Of a stretch of 35,026 nucleotides of DNA, positions 5,837 to 15,636 are shown piece by piece. Under the pieces are notes generated by a model. The model had not been told where the DNA came from and did no database searches. It saw nothing but the letters and a program-made list of their open reading frames with translations. Both the position numbers and the translations under genes were made by a program. This DNA is from Clostridia bacterium (GTDB lineage Bacteria > Bacillota > Clostridia > Peptostreptococcales > Anaerovoracaceae). Within the stretch, counting starts at the first letter, position 1. Each line of letters starts with the position of its first letter. The stretch is from positions 1 to 35,026 of the forward strand of contig JAKSSK010000011.1 of NCBI GenBank assembly GCA_024403135.1, read 5' to 3'.

Positions 5837-7371
5837 ACCTTTTCTCCTTCTATATATGTTTCCAGTACTTTAGTGTCTTTAATTTCTTCCTTCGGTATAT
5901 TGAAAATGTCTCTATCCAGTACTACAAAGTCGGCTAGGTAGCCTTCCTTGATCATTCCAATACCTTCTAGGCCCATAACCTTGGCTCCTTCAATGGTATA
6001 TAGCCGTACCGCAGTCTTAACGTCTATGGCCTGGTCCTTACCTAGGTCCGTTCCATCGTAGGCTGTTCTAGTTACAGCTGCGGCGATGTTCACAAATGGG
6101 TTTGACGGGTCGGCCCACGATGTTGCCGGAGCATCAGTGCTGATACAAACCTTTAGCCCTTCATCCACCAAGGTCTTTAAAGGGTATGCTCTTTTAATCC
6201 TGTCGTAGCCAAAGTTCTTAACGTACGTCTCTATCTCAGAGTACATGAATATTGGCTGAGTTGCAATGGATACGCCCATCTTCTTTGCTAGGTCTATGGC
6301 CTCTTTAGTAGGCTCTGTAACGTGCTCCAGTCTAAGAGGTACGTCTTCATCTTTAAAGCGATTTAGCGCCCTATCTATGGCTCTTGTGCCCATAGCGTGA
6401 ACAGATATTGGGCAGCCTAGCTCCTTGGCCTTTTTGATGGCCTTTTCCATATCTTCATCTGAGTAGACCTTTATTCCTGTATTATCCGTTCCAAGATACG
6501 GCTCATATACCCAGGCCGTTGTGCCAGATATGCTGCCATCGCCAATTAGCTTTAGGCCTCCAAAGTGTACCCTTCCACCGGTAGGATGAAAGTCCTCTTT
6601 ATCCTTGAAAAAGTCCCACATGTATAAAAGGGATACCTGCTGCTTAAAGCCCTTTTCCATAGCCTTCTCATAGAGCTCTTTCGTATCTCCGTCTCTAAAG
6701 TTACCCATGTCTGCCACTGCAACGATGCCCTGAGAATTAAAGAGCCTTCCTAGGTTTAAAAGGTCCTCTAGAATTTCTTCATCATCCTTCTTTGGCATAA
6801 ATGGGTTAACTAGATTCCTCGCGCTTTCCTTTAGAACCCCTGTTGGAATTCCTCTTTCATCTCTTTCAATTTCTCCGCCTTCTGGATCTAGGGTATTTTC
6901 GTCAATACCTGCCATCTCAAGAGCCTTGCTGTTTACACATCTTATGTGCTCGCAGCTTCGGATTATTGAAACTGGTCTATGCTTGCATCCCCTGTCCAGG
7001 TCATACCTGTTTGGGGACCTCTTTTCAGCAAGCTTGCCCTCGTCGTATCCCCAGCCCTGAATCCACTCTTTTTCATCAGCCACTTTAGATATTTCAGAAA
7101 CCAGCTCCTCTATGGAGTTTACCTTTGGAGGTAGACAGGCTATCTGCCTAGCGTACTCAGAGAGCATTATTGGGTGCATGTGGGCATCACATATTCCTGG
7201 AATTACAACGCGTCCTTCCAGGTCCACCACACTAGAACCTTCTAAAAATGGGCAAGCATCTATGTCGCCTGCCCATAAGATTTTATCTTCTTCAACTACA
7301 ATGGCGTTTACAAAAGCTGTATTTAGTTGTGATGTAAATATCTTGCCGTTTAAGTAAACTGTCCTCTTCAT
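5812..7371 (-). CDS. YtcJ-like amidohydrolase (amidohydrolase family 3)
   Basis: The 519-aa protein has the metal-dependent TIM-barrel amidohydrolase layout. It has an N-terminal beta-sandwich start (VYLNGKIFTS...NAIVVEEDKILWAGD), CDAHMHPI (first HxH metal ligands), RSCEHIRCVNSKALEMAGI (the typical YtcJ 'H..V.NS.AL' segment), LIGDGSISGTTAW, PISVHAMGTRAIDRAL, LRLEHV and CISTDAPA (last Asp ligand). YtcJ-like members cleave N-acyl or other C-N bonds; the natural substrate is generally unknown. The start at 7369-7371 (MKRTVYLNG) was chosen because it follows the upstream ABC gene's stop by 1 base and begins at the family's usual N-terminus; a 20-residue longer frame reads into that gene. Coupling with the cyclase-family hydrolase suggests a two-step degradation of an amide or lactam compound. 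Confidence 0.85.
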   Translation of the reverse strand: MKRTVYLNGKIFTSQLNTAFVNAIVVEEDKILWAGDIDACPFLEGSSVVDLEGRVVIPGICDAHMHPIMLSEYARQIACLPPKVNSIEELVSEISKVADEKEWIQGWGYDEGKLAEKRSPNRYDLDRGCKHRPVSIIRSCEHIRCVNSKALEMAGIDENTLDPEGGEIERDERGIPTGVLKESARNLVNPFMPKKDDEEILEDLLNLGRLFNSQGIVAVADMGNFRDGDTKELYEKAMEKGFKQQVSLLYMWDFFKDKEDFHPTGGRVHFGGLKLIGDGSISGTTAWVYEPYLGTDNTGIKVYSDEDMEKAIKKAKELGCPISVHAMGTRAIDRALNRFKDEDVPLRLEHVTEPTKEAIDLAKKMGVSIATQPIFMYSEIETYVKNFGYDRIKRAYPLKTLVDEGLKVCISTDAPATSWADPSNPFVNIAAAVTRTAYDGTDLGKDQAIDVKTAVRLYTIEGAKVMGLEGIGMIKEGYLADFVVLDRDIFNIPKEEIKDTKVLETYIEGEKVCINYGMN

Positions 7372-7372
7372 G

Positions 7373-9277
7373 TTATTCCATTTCTTCAAACTGGGAGTTG
7401 TATAGTCCAGCGTAAACACCGTTCTTTTCAAGCAGCTCTTTATGTGTTCCCTGCTCTACGATGTCGCCTTCCTGCATTACTACTATAACGTCTGCATCCT
7501 TTATGGTGGATAGCCTGTGAGCAATTACAAAGCTGGTTCTTCCAGCCATCAGGTTATCCATAGCCTTTTGGATCAGATGCTCGGTTCTAGTATCTACAGA
7601 GCTTGTAGCTTCATCCAAGATTAGAATTGGATTATCCGCTAGTATTGCTCTAGCTATGGTTATTAGCTGCTTTTGGCCCTGAGAAACGTTGTCCGCTTCT
7701 TCGTTTAAGACCATACTGTAGCCACCAGGAAGAGTTCTGATGAACTTGTCTGCGTGAGCGCTCTTTGCAGCCTCAATTACCTCTTCATCTGTGGCATCAA
7801 GCTTACCGTAGCGGATGTTCTCCATGATGGTTCCCTTGAATAGCCAAGTGTCCTGAAGTACCATACCAAAGCAATGCCTTAGCTCTATTCTGTTAAAGGA
7901 CGTGATGTCCTTATCGTCTACTAGGATGTTACCGCTGTTAAGGTCGTAGAAACGCATTAACAGCTTAACCATGGTGGTCTTGCCTGCGCCTGTAGGTCCA
8001 ACGATGGCTACAGTCTGGCCAGGCTTAACATTTAGTGACCAATCCTTGATTACGATCTTGTCATCTGTGTATCCGAACTTAACGTGGTTAAAGTCCACCT
8101 TACCCTTTATGTCCTCAATTGAAGATGGGTTAGGTACCTTTTGGACTTCCTCCTCTTCCTCGATGAATTCAAATACTCTTTCAGCTGCAGCAACCATTGA
8201 CTGAAGCTGGTTAGATATTTGAGCCATCTGCTGGATAGGCTGAGTAAAGTTCTTTACGTACTGAATAAAGGCCTGAATATCTCCTACTGTAATCTTGCCG
8301 TTTATTGCAAAGATTGCACCAGATATTGCAACAGCAACGTATCCTAGATTTCCTACGAAGTTCATGATAGGCATCATTAGACCTGATAGGAACTGGGACT
8401 TAAATGCGGAGTTGAAAAGCCTGTCGTTGGCTTCATCAAAGTCCTCAATTACCTTGCCTTCCCTGTTGAAAGCCTTTATTACGTTTTGACCGCCAAATGC
8501 CTCTTCAACCTGTCCGTTTACATCGCCCAGTGTAGATTGCTGGGTGATGAAGTACTTTTGAGACTTGGATATTACTAGTCCCATGAATAGAAGGGATAGC
8601 GGTAATATTACTACTGTGATTAAAGTCATGATTGGGCTTATGGAAAGCATCATGACCGTTACACCTATTAGTGTTGCAACCGATGTTATTGCCTGAGTTA
8701 TGGTCTGGTTAAGTGACATAGCTAGGGTATCTACGTCGTTGGTAATCCTTGAAAGTACCTCGCCTGTAGTCCTGCTTTCAAAGTATTTCAGAGGTAGTCT
8801 ATGTATCTTCTTTGAGATAGCCTGCCTCATTTCAAAAGCAACCTTCTGGGAGATGCTTGACATGGACCAGCCCTGTACCCACTGGCAAAATGCACTTATT
8901 ACATAAAGTGCTAGGGTGAATAAAAGCACGTGGCCAATGGCAGTAAAGTCTATTGAACCTGTACCCTGAATCTTAGCCATTAGACCATCAAACAGTGTGG
9001 TAGTTGCTCTTCCCATCACCTTAGGTCCTATGATGTTAAACACCGTACTTATTACAGCAAAGATGCATACCATCACGATGCCTGGATTGTGTGGACCCAT
9101 GAACTTTAGAAGTTTAACTACTGTGCCCTTAAAGTCCTTTGCCTTATCTGCAGGCATGCCAGGATTTCTGCCGTTACCACGCTTACCCGCCTTCATCATT
9201 CTCTGACGACGAAGTTCGTTGGCGCGTCTTGCTTCCTCAGCCTGCAAAGCCTTCTTTTCTTTTCTATTCACAGACAT
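7373..9277 (-). CDS. ABC exporter half-transporter, subunit with intact Walker B and switch His
   Basis: The 634-aa protein is a membrane domain followed by an ATPase domain. A basic N-terminal extension of about 60 residues (KKALQAEEARRANELRRQRM) precedes six predicted helices (for example NPGIVMVCIFAVISTVFNII). Walker A is GPTGAGKTT, Walker B is PILILDEATSS with the catalytic Glu, and the switch is VIAHRLSTI with His. The signature reads NVSQGQKQ instead of LSGGQ. Its partner has the reverse pattern, so together they form one consensus and one degenerate ATP site, as known for TM287/288-type heterodimers. The start is uncertain: ATG 9275-9277 is only 2 bases from GGGAGG, and GTG 9269-9271 has better spacing. 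It overlaps the upstream gene's end. Role: likely export of drugs or lipophilic compounds. Confidence 0.9.
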   Translation of the reverse strand: MSVNRKEKKALQAEEARRANELRRQRMMKAGKRGNGRNPGMPADKAKDFKGTVVKLLKFMGPHNPGIVMVCIFAVISTVFNIIGPKVMGRATTTLFDGLMAKIQGTGSIDFTAIGHVLLFTLALYVISAFCQWVQGWSMSSISQKVAFEMRQAISKKIHRLPLKYFESRTTGEVLSRITNDVDTLAMSLNQTITQAITSVATLIGVTVMMLSISPIMTLITVVILPLSLLFMGLVISKSQKYFITQQSTLGDVNGQVEEAFGGQNVIKAFNREGKVIEDFDEANDRLFNSAFKSQFLSGLMMPIMNFVGNLGYVAVAISGAIFAINGKITVGDIQAFIQYVKNFTQPIQQMAQISNQLQSMVAAAERVFEFIEEEEEVQKVPNPSSIEDIKGKVDFNHVKFGYTDDKIVIKDWSLNVKPGQTVAIVGPTGAGKTTMVKLLMRFYDLNSGNILVDDKDITSFNRIELRHCFGMVLQDTWLFKGTIMENIRYGKLDATDEEVIEAAKSAHADKFIRTLPGGYSMVLNEEADNVSQGQKQLITIARAILADNPILILDEATSSVDTRTEHLIQKAMDNLMAGRTSFVIAHRLSTIKDADVIVVMQEGDIVEQGTHKELLEKNGVYAGLYNSQFEEME

Positions 9278-11390
9278 CACCTCCCATTGCAAGTTCTTCC
9301 TCGCTTAGTTGGCTCTCTGCGATTTCCCTATATGTTTCACAAGTCTTTAGAAGTTTACCGTGAGTTCCTTCACCTACGATCTTGCCATCCTCTAAGACTA
9401 TTATCTTATCTGCACTTAAAATTGTTGCAATTCTTTGAGCAACGATTAATACAGTTGAATCTCCAGTTTCCTCAAACAGCATCTTTCTTAAAGCCGCATC
9501 GGTTTTATAGTCTAGGGCTGAGAAGCTATCGTCGAAGATATATATCTTTGGATTCTTTGCTATTGCTCTAGCTATTGAAAGCCTCTGCTTTTGACCGCCA
9601 GATACGTTTGTTCCGCCTTGAGCTATTGGAGACGCAAACCTTTCTTCCTTTTCATCGATGAATTCCATGGCCTGGGCAATCTTAGCTGCCTTTTCCATTT
9701 CTTCATCGGATATATCGCTAGATGCAAACTTGATGTTTGATGCGATGTCTCCTGAGAAAAGGATTCCCTTTTGAGGAACGTAGCCTATTAGACTTCTTAG
9801 GTCTTCCTGGGTCATTTCCCTTATGTCTATGCCGTCAATTTCGATTGCTCCAGATGTTACATCGAAGAATCTAGGAATTAGGTTGATTAATGTACTCTTT
9901 CCGCTACCAGTTGATCCGATGATAGCTGTAGTCTTTCCTGGCTCAGCCACGAAGGATACTCCATCTATTGCATCGTCCACTGCATCGTCGTGTCTAAAGT
10001 GAACATCCTTAAACTCAACCTTGCCCTTAACATCTTCAATTTTTTTAGGTTTTTCTGGATCAAGGATTGTAACCTCAGTTGAAAGCACGTCGCTGATTCT
10101 CTCTGCTGCAACTCCAGCACGAGGAACCATGATTGCTGCAACTGTAAGCATCATAAAGGATATTACAACCTGCATTGTATATGTGATAAATGCCATCATA
10201 TCTCCAACTTGAAGATTTCCTGCATCTATTCCCTTTGCTCCAAACCATACTATGCCAATAGCTATTACGTTCATGATAACCATCATGGAAGGCATCATGA
10301 ATGCCATGGTTCTATGGGTGAAGATTTGAGTCTTCATAAGGTCTCTTGAAGCGTCGTCAAATCTATCCTCTTCATGTCTTTCTCTAGAGAAGGCCCTTAT
10401 TACAGGAATACCTGTTATTATCTCTCTGGATACCAGGTTAACCTTGTCTATTAAGCTTTGCATGATCTTAAACTTAGGCATAGCAATTACCATAAGGGTT
10501 GCTACAAGTATGAAGATTATGCCTACTGCGCAGCCTACGATCCAGCCCATTCCTGTGTGGGTTGAGGCTACCTTTACGCAGGCACCTATGCCCATGATTG
10601 GGGCCATCATAACTATTCTAAGCAGTACAACTATTACCATCTGCACCTGCTGAATATCGTTGGTGTTTCTGGTGATTAGAGATGCTGCGCCAAACTTTTC
10701 CATCTCCTTATGGCTAAAGGAAAGGACCTTGGTGAATACCTTCTTTCTGGTATCCCTACCAATTTCAGCTCCCACCTTGCTGGCAAAGTAGCCTACAGCT
10801 ATGGCTGCTAGAATCATGACCAGTGTAAGAAGTATCATGATAAGGCCTTCGTGCCATAGGTAAGCCATCTGCACCTTGTTTTGATCAATTCCAAGCCTTT
10901 CGTACTCGGCTCTAACGCCTTGTACTGCAGCCTGCTCCATTAGACTATCCGATACTGTCATTTCGCTAGCTGCAGAATCCATAAACTCATCTATCTTAGA
11001 TAGCATTACTTCCTTTGGAATCAGCTTTAGCTGCTCTATGCTCACCTGATCCTGCTGATTTAACATGTACAGGTAGAACATTGGCTTTGCAAGAATCTGG
11101 GATAAATCTTCCTTTCCCTTTAGAACGTATTTACCCCCGTCCAGTTCATACTGATTCTTTACAGTGTCGTAGTCTTCATCATTAATAAATATTCCTAGGT
11201 TATCCAAGGTCTCCTGGCTAATGTATTCAGGAACGCAGCTTTCAATTCCGCCCTGCTGAATGCCTACGTCCACTATGTCGCTGGTGTACTGTGGCAGTGC
11301 AAGGTCACAGTATACCTGAACGATCAGTAGCACTAGGATTATTAAAACCTGAGCCTTGTGATCACCTAAGTAACTTAGTATTTTTCTCAT
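9264..11390 (-). CDS. ABC exporter half-transporter, subunit with degenerate Walker B and switch
   Basis: The 708-aa subunit is longer than its partner because about 150 residues lie between TM1 (about 14-32) and TM2 (about 182-203). This external loop, spanning roughly ALPQYTSDIVDVG to KVQMAYLWHEG, occurs in many Clostridia and Bacilli members of this group. The ATPase domain has Walker A GSTGSGKST, signature NVSGGQKQR and Walker B IYIFDDSFSALD, with Asp in place of the catalytic Glu. The switch region reads IVAQRI, with Gln in place of His. These changes mark the non-hydrolytic site of heterodimeric exporters. The start ATG 11388-11390 follows pncB by 4 bases, with AAGGGGA 7 bases upstream. 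The heterodimer is predicted from pairing and motif complementarity. Confidence 0.92.
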   Translation of the reverse strand: MRKILSYLGDHKAQVLIILVLLIVQVYCDLALPQYTSDIVDVGIQQGGIESCVPEYISQETLDNLGIFINDEDYDTVKNQYELDGGKYVLKGKEDLSQILAKPMFYLYMLNQQDQVSIEQLKLIPKEVMLSKIDEFMDSAASEMTVSDSLMEQAAVQGVRAEYERLGIDQNKVQMAYLWHEGLIMILLTLVMILAAIAVGYFASKVGAEIGRDTRKKVFTKVLSFSHKEMEKFGAASLITRNTNDIQQVQMVIVVLLRIVMMAPIMGIGACVKVASTHTGMGWIVGCAVGIIFILVATLMVIAMPKFKIMQSLIDKVNLVSREIITGIPVIRAFSRERHEEDRFDDASRDLMKTQIFTHRTMAFMMPSMMVIMNVIAIGIVWFGAKGIDAGNLQVGDMMAFITYTMQVVISFMMLTVAAIMVPRAGVAAERISDVLSTEVTILDPEKPKKIEDVKGKVEFKDVHFRHDDAVDDAIDGVSFVAEPGKTTAIIGSTGSGKSTLINLIPRFFDVTSGAIEIDGIDIREMTQEDLRSLIGYVPQKGILFSGDIASNIKFASSDISDEEMEKAAKIAQAMEFIDEKEERFASPIAQGGTNVSGGQKQRLSIARAIAKNPKIYIFDDSFSALDYKTDAALRKMLFEETGDSTVLIVAQRIATILSADKIIVLEDGKIVGEGTHGKLLKTCETYREIAESQLSEEELAMGGDVCE

Positions 11391-11394
11391 CTAA

Positions 11395-12828
11395 TTATCC
11401 CCTTGAATGTTCTTCTAGAAGCTCTTGTTTCATATTCCAAAGCTTCCTTGAAAGATCCACGTAGTATGTTTGTGGATTTTCAAATCTAAGTGTTTCCTCC
11501 CAAAGAGTGTCAACCTGCTGCTTGCAGTACTCCTTGATCTCTTCGATAGAAGGGCTTTCGTAGACTAGTTTACCCTTATCGAAGATCTGAACTTGAAGCT
11601 GGTGAACTCTGTAGTTGGAAAGCCTTGACTTTTTCCAAACTGCGTTTGGATCGAAGATTTCGTAGTTATCCATGATAGGTATCTCTTCGTCTGCCATGGT
11701 AAGTACGTCGGCTAAAGCTCTTCCTGAGTCCTTGTCGAATAGCCTAAACACCTTCTTGAAGCCAGGATTTGTAATCTTCTCAATGTTTTCTGAAATCTTA
11801 ATCTTTGGAGTAAGCTTACCATCTACCTCAAGGGCAGCTAGCTTATATACGCCGCCGAATACAGGCTCTGACTTTGCTGTAATCAGTCTTTCGCCTACGC
11901 CAAAGGAGTCTATCTTTGCACCTTCAAGGATTACGTCCCTGATGATGTACTCGTCTAGAGAATTTGAAACTACTATCTTGCAGTCCTGTAGCCCTGCTTC
12001 ATCCAGCATTGCTCTTGCCTTCTTAGTAAGGTAGGTGATGTCTCCAGAGTCAAGGCGTATACCCATTGACTTTGGCTTCATTTCCTTGAACACCTTAATT
12101 GCTGCAGGGACTCCCGACTTAAGCACGTTGTATGTGTCAACTAAAAGCACGCAGTTATCTGGATAAATCTGAGCATATTTCTTAAATGCTTCATACTCCG
12201 ATGGGAACATCTGAACCCAGCTGTGAGCCATGGTTCCTAGTGCGCTGATGCCGTAGTCTCTATCTGCTATTGCGCAGGCTGTACCTGCGCAGCCGCCGAT
12301 GTATGCTGCTCTTGCTCCCATGATTGCAGCCTCAGTTCCGTGTGCTCTTCTAGTACCAAATTCCATTACGCTAGCGCCCTTTGCAGCCCTAACTATTCTG
12401 TTAGCCTTTGTGGCGATTAAGCTCTGGTGGTTTATGGTTAGAAGTATCATGGTCTCTACGAACTGTGCTTGAATTACTGGGCCAAGCACTGTAACTATTG
12501 GCTCATGAGGGAAGATTGGTGTTCCTTCAGGAACTGCCCAAACGTCGCACTTAAATTCAAAGTTTCTAAGATAGTCTAGGAACTTATCGCAGAACATGTT
12601 CTTGCTTCTTAAAAACTCAATGTCCTCATCGTCGAACTTTAAGTTCTTCAGATAGTCTATCATCTGCTCTACCCCTGCCATTATGGCGTAACCACCGCCA
12701 TCAGGTACTCTGCGGTAAAACATATCGAAGCAGGCGATGTTATCTTCAAGCCCTGCCTCTAGGTAACCATTAGCCATTGTTAACTCGTAGAAGTCTGTTA
12801 ACATAGTTAGGTTTAAACGATTTTTCAT
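11395..12828 (-). CDS. pncB: Nicotinate phosphoribosyltransferase
   Basis: The 477-aa enzyme joins nicotinate and PRPP to nicotinate mononucleotide with ATP, the Preiss-Handler entry to NAD salvage. It begins LTMLTDFYELTMANGYLEAG, the usual N-terminus. Further marks are FDMFYRRVPDGGGYAIMAG, MEFGTRRAHG, GTMAHSWVQMF (the His that is phosphorylated), LLVDTYNVLKSG and GIRLDSGDITYLTKKAR (PRPP and phosphate loop). The length is normal. AGAGAGGTGA precedes the ATG (12826-12828). It lies 15 bases after uvrA and 4 bases before the ABC exporter, so it belongs to the same transcript, which has no obvious functional theme. Confidence 0.94.
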   Translation of the reverse strand: MKNRLNLTMLTDFYELTMANGYLEAGLEDNIACFDMFYRRVPDGGGYAIMAGVEQMIDYLKNLKFDDEDIEFLRSKNMFCDKFLDYLRNFEFKCDVWAVPEGTPIFPHEPIVTVLGPVIQAQFVETMILLTINHQSLIATKANRIVRAAKGASVMEFGTRRAHGTEAAIMGARAAYIGGCAGTACAIADRDYGISALGTMAHSWVQMFPSEYEAFKKYAQIYPDNCVLLVDTYNVLKSGVPAAIKVFKEMKPKSMGIRLDSGDITYLTKKARAMLDEAGLQDCKIVVSNSLDEYIIRDVILEGAKIDSFGVGERLITAKSEPVFGGVYKLAALEVDGKLTPKIKISENIEKITNPGFKKVFRLFDKDSGRALADVLTMADEEIPIMDNYEIFDPNAVWKKSRLSNYRVHQLQVQIFDKGKLVYESPSIEEIKEYCKQQVDTLWEETLRFENPQTYYVDLSRKLWNMKQELLEEHSRG

Positions 12829-12843
12829 CTTGTCACCTCTCTA

Positions 12844-15636
12844 CTAAAGTAGTTTCTTTAGGAATTGGCCAGTATATGAAGTAGGGTGCTTTGCCACCTC
12901 TTCAGGCGTACCAGTTACAACAACTTGGCCACCTCTATCTCCTCCATCTGGACCTAGATCTATGATGTAATCTGCTCTCTTTATTACATCTAAATTGTGC
13001 TCTATTACTACCACCGTGTTGCCTTGATCCACCAGCCTATCCAGCACGGAAAGTAGTTTATCTACATCCGCAAAGTGAAGGCCTGTAGTAGGCTCGTCTA
13101 AGATGTACAAAGTCTTTCCTGTACTTCTCTTTACAAGCTCTGTGGAAAGCTTAACCCTCTGTGCCTCTCCTCCTGAAAGCTGAGTTGAAGGCTGGCCAAG
13201 CTTAATGTATCCTAGACCTACATCTGATAGGGTCTTTAGATACTTTGAAATCTGAGGAATGTTCTTAAAGAACTCTGCTCCTTCAGCTACGGTCATATCT
13301 AGCACATCGTAGATTGTCTTATCTCTATACTTAACCTCTAGGGTCTCGCGGTTATATCTCTTGCCCTTACAAACCTGGCAAGGAACGTAAACGTCAGGAA
13401 GGAAATGCATCTCTATCTTTATGATGCCATCTCCAGAACACGCTTCGCATCTTCCGCCCTTTACGTTGAAGCTGAATCTACCCTTCTTGTATCCTCTAAG
13501 CTTAGCTTCAGGCATTGATGCAAACAGGTCTCTTATGGTGTCGAACATTCCCGTGTAGGTTGCAGGATTTGACCTAGGAGTCTTTCCTATTGGGCTTTGA
13601 TCTATATCTATTACCTTGTCGATATTCTCCCTTCCCAGGATTTCATCGAAAGCCCCTGCTTCTTTATCTGTAAGGCCCTTATACAGTATCTCGTTTATTA
13701 GTGACGATTTACCTGAGCCGGATACTCCCGTTACGCATACCAGCTTTCCAAGCGGAATATCTACATCAATTCCCTTTAGGTTGTTCTGCCTTGCATTCTT
13801 TATGGTAAGCTTATTGCCATTACCCTCTCTTCTCTTTTCTGGAAGGGCAATCTTCTTTTTGCCGCTTAGATACTGGCCGGTAATGCTCTCCTCACAGGCC
13901 TTAATATCTTCCACGCTGCCTTGTGCTACCAGCTTTCCTCCGAAGGTTCCTGCTCCAGGACCAATATCTACTATGTGGTCAGCTGCATACATGGTATCCT
14001 CATCGTGCTCCACCACGATCAGGGTGTTTCCAATTTCAGTAAGGTTTCTAAGTGTCTTTAGTAGCTTCTCGTTATCCTTTTGATGAAGACCTATGGAAGG
14101 TTCATCTAGGATGTATAGAACTCCTACCAGGCTTGAACCTATCTGAGTAGCAAGCCTAATTCTCTGGGATTCTCCTCCCGAAAGGGTTCCTGCAGATCTT
14201 GACATTGTTAGATAGTCTAGACCTACGTCTGCTAAGAAGTTTAGCCTTGCCTTTATCTCCTTTATTACCTGATGACCGATCTTTTCGTCCATCTCAGATA
14301 GCTTTAGGTTTTCAAAGAAGTCTAGAGCTTCCTTGATGGATAAATCTGAAAGCTGGGCTATATTTAAGTCTCCTACAGTAACGGCTAGTATCTCTGGTTT
14401 AAATCTAGCTCCGCCGCAGCTAGGGCAAACCTTTGTGACCATGTACTGCTCCATCTTAGTTCTGAAGTAGTCTGATGTGGTCTCCCTAACCCTTCTCTCT
14501 ATATTGTTAAGCGCACCTTCAAAAGGCTTATCTATCTCTGTAACTGAGCCTGTGCCCCTTGATACGTACTGCCACTTTAGCTTTCTATCGCCAGTTCCCC
14601 AGTAAAGTTCCTTTATGAAATCCTTTGGCATATCCTTTAGTGGAACTGTAGGATCGACCTTGTGGTAGTTGATAAGCCCGTCGATATTCTGCCTATATAT
14701 TCCGCTGTACTCCATGGAACCGAATATTGGCTGAAGTGCTCCTTCCATGATGCTGATGTTTTCGTCTATAAGCTTGGATGGGTCCAGCTTCTGAGTGATT
14801 CCTATGCCACTGCAGTCAGGGCAAGCTCCAAATGGGGCGTTAAAGGAGAACATTCTAGGTTCCAGTTCTTCCAGTGATACCCCGTGCTCTGGGCAGGCTA
14901 ACTTGGTGGAAAAGGTTTTATCGTTTACCTTTACAAGGCCTCCTTCAGACTGGGAAAGGGCAAGTTCAACAGCTTCTGTCGCCCTTGTCTGAATGCCAGG
15001 CTTTATGACAAGTCTATCCACCACAATATCTATGTTATGTTTGAAGGTCTTTTCTAAGCTGATTTCATCCTCTCCGATGATCTTCTCCTCACCGTCAACG
15101 ATTAGCCTAGTGAAGCCCTCCTTCTTTATTCTCTCTATTACCTTCTCGTGGGTTCCCTTTTTGCCGCGGATTACAGGTGAAAGGATCCTTACCTTTTCCC
15201 CTTCTCCTAGATCCATTATTGCATCTACAATCTGGTCCACCGACTGAGAGGATATTGGTCTTCCGCAGATGTGGCAGTGAGGCTTACCTATTCTAGCGTA
15301 TAGAAGTCTCAGGTAGTCGTGTATCTCCGTAACCGTACCTACAGTTGACCTAGGGTTTCTGTTGGTGGTCTTCTGGTCGATGGAGATGGCTGGAGACAGC
15401 CCTTCGATGTACTCCACGTTTGGCTTTTCCATCTGTCCTAGGAACTGCCTTGCGTAGGATGAAAGAGACTCCATGTACCTTCTCTGTCCCTCTGCATAAA
15501 TTGTATCGAAAGCAAGCGAGGACTTGCCTGAACCGGATAAGCCAGTAAACACGATAAACTTTTCCCTTGGCAGTCTAACGGTTAGGTTCTGCAGGTTATT
15601 CTCATTTGCTCCTTTTACTACGATTTCTTTCTTCAT
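12844..15636 (-). CDS. uvrA: Excinuclease ABC subunit A
   Basis: UvrA is the damage-sensing ATPase of nucleotide excision repair and loads UvrB on DNA. The 930-aa protein has two ABC cassettes. Walker A motifs are GLSGSGKSS (about residue 32) and GVSGSGKSS (about 640). Signatures are [13 protein letters not shown] and [13 protein letters not shown]. Cysteine zinc modules include CHICGRP, CPEHG...CPDCSG and CEACSGDG...CQVCKG. It starts with [17 protein letters not shown], which is typical. Its ATG overlaps the uvrB stop by 4 bases (15633-15636), so uvrB and uvrA are translated as a pair. Nothing is missing or truncated. Confidence 0.97.
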   Translation of the reverse strand: MKKEIVVKGANENNLQNLTVRLPREKFIVFTGLSGSGKSSLAFDTIYAEGQRRYMESLSSYARQFLGQMEKPNVEYIEGLSPAISIDQKTTNRNPRSTVGTVTEIHDYLRLLYARIGKPHCHICGRPISSQSVDQIVDAIMDLGEGEKVRILSPVIRGKKGTHEKVIERIKKEGFTRLIVDGEEKIIGEDEISLEKTFKHNIDIVVDRLVIKPGIQTRATEAVELALSQSEGGLVKVNDKTFSTKLACPEHGVSLEELEPRMFSFNAPFGACPDCSGIGITQKLDPSKLIDENISIMEGALQPIFGSMEYSGIYRQNIDGLINYHKVDPTVPLKDMPKDFIKELYWGTGDRKLKWQYVSRGTGSVTEIDKPFEGALNNIERRVRETTSDYFRTKMEQYMVTKVCPSCGGARFKPEILAVTVGDLNIAQLSDLSIKEALDFFENLKLSEMDEKIGHQVIKEIKARLNFLADVGLDYLTMSRSAGTLSGGESQRIRLATQIGSSLVGVLYILDEPSIGLHQKDNEKLLKTLRNLTEIGNTLIVVEHDEDTMYAADHIVDIGPGAGTFGGKLVAQGSVEDIKACEESITGQYLSGKKKIALPEKRREGNGNKLTIKNARQNNLKGIDVDIPLGKLVCVTGVSGSGKSSLINEILYKGLTDKEAGAFDEILGRENIDKVIDIDQSPIGKTPRSNPATYTGMFDTIRDLFASMPEAKLRGYKKGRFSFNVKGGRCEACSGDGIIKIEMHFLPDVYVPCQVCKGKRYNRETLEVKYRDKTIYDVLDMTVAEGAEFFKNIPQISKYLKTLSDVGLGYIKLGQPSTQLSGGEAQRVKLSTELVKRSTGKTLYILDEPTTGLHFADVDKLLSVLDRLVDQGNTVVVIEHNLDVIKRADYIIDLGPDGGDRGGQVVVTGTPEEVAKHPTSYTGQFLKKLL

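Noticed and set aside
13616..14083. A 155-codon open frame on the plus strand
   Set aside because: It is antisense to the conserved ATPase region of uvrA. The uvrA frame is intact across it and no promoter or ribosome binding site supports a second gene.
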